Shown here piece by piece: positions 7,396 to 8,482 of a stretch of 8,482 nucleotides of DNA. Location: positions 1-8,482 of the forward strand of contig CAKONA010000041.1 in assembly GCA_934096785.1 (NCBI GenBank), given 5' to 3'. The notes under the pieces are model-generated. The model was given only the letters and a program-made list of their open reading frames with translations. It was not told where the DNA came from and did not search any database. The first letter of the stretch is position 1. Each line of letters begins with the position of its first letter. Source of the stretch: an uncultured Bacilli bacterium. Its GTDB lineage: Bacteria > Bacillota_I > Bacilli_A > RF39 > UBA660. A program made the position numbers and the translations under genes.

Positions 7396-7442
7396 CAAAA
7401 CACTATGTGATGACGTCCAACTCAGGGGGTTAAACGCTTCAC
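7372..7442 (-). ncRNA. Convergent antisense RNA (~71 nt), candidate antitoxin RNA
   Basis: A minus-strand promoter predicts a start at about 7442 and an intrinsic terminator ends at about 7372. The RNA would be fully complementary to the last four codons and 3' tail of the peptide mRNA, including its whole 3' closing arm. It can fold a hairpin with stem 7436-7429 against 7421-7414 (8 bp, two G-U) and the loop CCCCUGA (7428-7422). That loop is the exact complement of UCAGGGG in the mRNA. In the mRNA the same stem would contain two C-A mismatches, so its G-rich segment is more likely open. Size and layout match antitoxin RNAs such as RNA II of the par/Fst locus (about 65 nt). Transcription coming through from the abiEii side would give the same complement. 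Confidence 0.68.
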
Positions 7443-7449
7443 TAACAAT

Positions 7450-7478
7450 AATATATCATAGTTTACCATCAAAGTAAA
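7450..7478 (-). promoter_or_regulatory. Promoter of the antisense RNA
   Basis: Minus-strand TTTACT (7478-7473, four of six), a 17-bp spacer ending TGA (7458-7456), and TATATT (7455-7450, five of six) form an extended -10 promoter. Transcription would start near G7442, two bases before the 3' arm. The -35 directly abuts the stop codon of the decayed gene upstream. Confidence 0.62.
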
Positions 7479-7487
7479 TTATTTATT
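7458..7487 (+). terminator. Possible weak terminator of the peptide mRNA
   Basis: ATAGTTTAC (7458-7466) can pair with GTAAATTAT (7474-7482) over 9 bp with one G-U and a 7-nt loop, followed by a short TTATT. It is the first plus-strand hairpin after the 3' closing arm and would give an mRNA of about 255-260 nt. The stem is AT-rich, the U-tract is poor, and it overlaps the antisense promoter, so this is a weak call. Confidence 0.3.
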
Positions 7488-7898
7488 AATAAAATTTTCT
7501 ACAATCTTATATATTTCAGTACTGGGGGTTGCTTCTACAGTACCAATTGTTTTATGGTTATCTAGTTAATACTTCTCAAGTTTTTGATTTATCTATTACT
7601 TTGTATATATCCTTATTTATAATTGAATAAATATCTACATTCTTTTCATAATTCCAATTAGTAGTTGTTGCATTAAATGAATACAAAGTTTCTCTAATCC
7701 TTAATCTTCTTCTTTAACATATAGTTTTTCAAGAAATTCATTAGAGAAATCTTGTAATCTTTCATCCTGAAGTGCTATACCTTTATACTTTTTTTCTTTT
7801 CTTGAACATAACACCTAATATCCCTGTAATAACTATCACGCCTATTCCATCAAATATCCAATACACATTTTGTCAATTCACTCAAATATACTACTCAT
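7479..7898 (-). pseudogene. Decayed gene for a small membrane-anchored protein (about 140 aa)
   Basis: Successive minus-strand frames join into one protein-like sequence. ATG 7898 gives MSSIFE, then TGA at 7880-7878 where Trp would fit. A one-base loss at the A-run 7871-7868 leads to VYWIFDGIGVIVITGILGVMFKKRKK. Another loss at the A-run 7795-7789 leads to KYKGIALQDERLQDF and FLEKLYVKEED. Another near 7701-7704 leads to RIRETLYSFNATTTNWNYE through SIINKDIYKVIDKSKT. A TGA at 7578-7576 and a frame change near 7566-7575 precede LDNHKTIGTVEATPSTEIY and the stop at 7481-7479. The original would be an N-terminal single-pass membrane protein (helix near residues 14-30, then positive charges) with a cytoplasmic tail. 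I do not recognise its family. It starts 22 bp after the abiEii stop, so it was probably in the same unit. It has at least six lesions, so it is almost certainly non-functional. Confidence 0.75.
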
Positions 7899-7920
7899 AC
7901 AAAACCTACTATACTACTAC

Positions 7921-8482
7921 TTATTCTATTGCCTTAACAATTTCTTCAACACATTTCATTATTTCATCATAATCAATGTCATTCGCATATTCGTATTTTT
8001 TCTTATATGAATTCCATCTATTTTTAATAATCTCACTATCTTTTAATATTGCTATAGTTTCTTCAATATTTCCAGTATAATTTCTCTTTTCAAATGTTTT
8101 ATCTATTGCCTTATGTAAATCACCTATTTTAACATCGTTCCAACCCTTAGTATATATCAAATATAAATCATAATAATCTCTTATTCTACTGTTAGCTTCA
8201 GCCCTTCTTAAAATTGTTTCTAGCTTTTCTGCAATTACAGTTTCAATATTATATGACCATACATTAACATAGCTATCCCCTAATATTGGACGATACTTAT
8301 ATACAATTGGTTTTGGTGTGATAGGATCTCCTGTCGCTATATCGATTTGAAAATTTTCTCTAATTGTCTCTATCTTTACATTTAAAATAACTCTAAATCC
8401 ACCATATTGATCTTCTTCGCGTATGTTACCAATTTCTATAAAACTTATTAAAGCACCATCATTAATATCTATTGCAATAATA
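7921..8482 (-). CDS. abiEii: AbiEii/AbiGii-family nucleotidyltransferase toxin, C-terminal part
   Basis: There are 186 codons and a TAA in the window; the 5' end lies beyond base 8482, so the N-terminal nucleotidyltransferase motif (GSx10DxD) cannot be inspected. Visible segments match the family well: a strand region LISFIEIGNIREEDQYGGF, then IDIATGDPITPKPIVYKYRPI, then WSYNIETVIAEKLETILRRAEANSRIRDYYDLYLIYTKGW. The EKLxTxxxR and RxRDYYDLY stretches are the most recognisable. AbiEii is the toxin of the AbiE phage-defence toxin-antitoxin system and adds nucleotides to RNA targets in studied relatives (for example tRNA for MenT). Its antitoxin AbiEi would normally be encoded upstream, outside the window. 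The visible portion is intact. Downstream lie the decayed membrane-protein gene and then the antisense RNA terminator, which could end this unit. Confidence 0.9.
   Translation of the reverse strand, partial: IIAIDINDGALISFIEIGNIREEDQYGGFRVILNVKIETIRENFQIDIATGDPITPKPIVYKYRPILGDSYVNVWSYNIETVIAEKLETILRRAEANSRIRDYYDLYLIYTKGWNDVKIGDLHKAIDKTFEKRNYTGNIEETIAILKDSEIIKNRWNSYKKKYEYANDIDYDEIMKCVEEIVKAIE

Larger units (their letters stand above)
7229..7440 (+). repeat. Interrupted inverted repeat enclosing the peptide gene (5'-3' mRNA closing stem)
   Basis: The 5' arm, GAAGCGTTTA (7229-7238) joined to GGACGTCATC (7239-7248), is fully complementary to GATGACGTCC (7409-7418) and TAAACGCTTC (7431-7440). The 3' arm has an extra 12 nt, AACTCAGGGGGT (7419-7430), that would bulge out. 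So 20 of 20 bases of the 5' arm can pair across 160 nt. In the mRNA this is a long-distance interaction of its two ends, as known for hok-type and AapA-type toxin mRNAs. It is not flanked by target duplications or a transposase, so a mobile-element reading is not supported. Confidence 0.8.

Noticed and set aside
7229..7440. tmRNA, 6S RNA or a self-splicing intron, because the ends pair around a short reading frame
   Set aside because: There are no tRNA-like ends or CCA-type 3' arm, the reading frame is a membrane helix rather than a proteolysis tag, and no intron core motifs or interrupted host gene are seen. A convergent promoter and terminator fit antisense regulation better.
7372..7440. 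Insertion-sequence terminal inverted repeats
   Set aside because: No transposase, no target-site duplication, and the enclosed 160 bp is fully explained by the peptide gene and its antisense RNA.
7516..7536. Second CTGGGGGTTGCTTC motif resembling the 3' arm (CAGGGGGTTAAACGCTTC)
   Set aside because: It lies in the pseudogene, where the minus strand encodes VEATPSTE, and has no matching 5' arm, promoter or SD. The similarity is taken as chance.
7479..7898. Genetic code 4 (TGA = Trp), which would remove the two in-frame TGA codons of the pseudogene
   Set aside because: All tryptophans in the intact genes are TGG, no intact gene contains in-frame TGA, and the frame changes would remain unexplained.

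Overview
The window is strongly AT-rich (by eye about 70-75% A+T). Its genes start with ATG behind AGAGG/AGGAG-type ribosome binding sites and use TGG for every tryptophan of the intact proteins. This fits a low-GC Firmicutes/Bacilli-Mollicutes type gut bacterium that uses the standard bacterial code. That assignment is inference from composition and gene families, not a database match.

Almost everything lies on the minus strand, so the reading order runs from high to low coordinates. (1) At 7921-8482 is the C-terminal part of an AbiEii/AbiGii-family toxin that enters from beyond the window. It is followed at 7479-7898 by a heavily decayed gene for a small membrane-anchored protein. (2) At about 7190-7490 is a compact locus on the plus strand that looks like an undescribed type I toxin-antitoxin system. 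It has a consensus-like promoter, a 62-nt leader, a 30-residue hydrophobic peptide with a strong Shine-Dalgarno (SD) sequence, and a 3' tail complementary to the 5' end of the mRNA. A convergent antisense RNA of about 71 nt has its own extended -10 promoter and intrinsic terminator. (3) At 4090-6994 are a PcrA/UvrD helicase gene and, 8 bp downstream, a TrmH/SpoU-family RNA methyltransferase gene broken by one missing base. Together they form one unit ending in an 11-bp hairpin. (4) From 4008 down to the window edge is a second unit with its own promoter: an 857-residue protein I do not recognise, a 58-residue charged protein, and a surface protein with BspA-type (DUF285) 25-residue repeats that runs off the window.

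The most interesting part is the 7229-7442 locus. The predicted toxin mRNA starts exactly at a segment (GAAGCGTTTA + GGACGTCATC) whose full complement lies at its 3' end, interrupted by a 12-nt G-rich bulge. The same 5' segment can instead pair with the SD over 10 consecutive positions. The antisense RNA folds a stem whose loop CCCCUGA is the exact complement of the UCAGGGG in the mRNA bulge. Together these suggest an RNA switch: the antisense RNA captures the mRNA 3' arm, which frees the 5' arm to mask the SD. Its place between a housekeeping helicase operon and an AbiE-type toxin gene suggests a small accessory/defence insertion.

Two genes carry single-base deletions relative to a readable frame (the TrmH-family gene and the pseudogene). 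Sequencing error cannot be excluded for the single TrmH lesion. The pseudogene carries frame changes plus stop codons and looks genuinely decayed.
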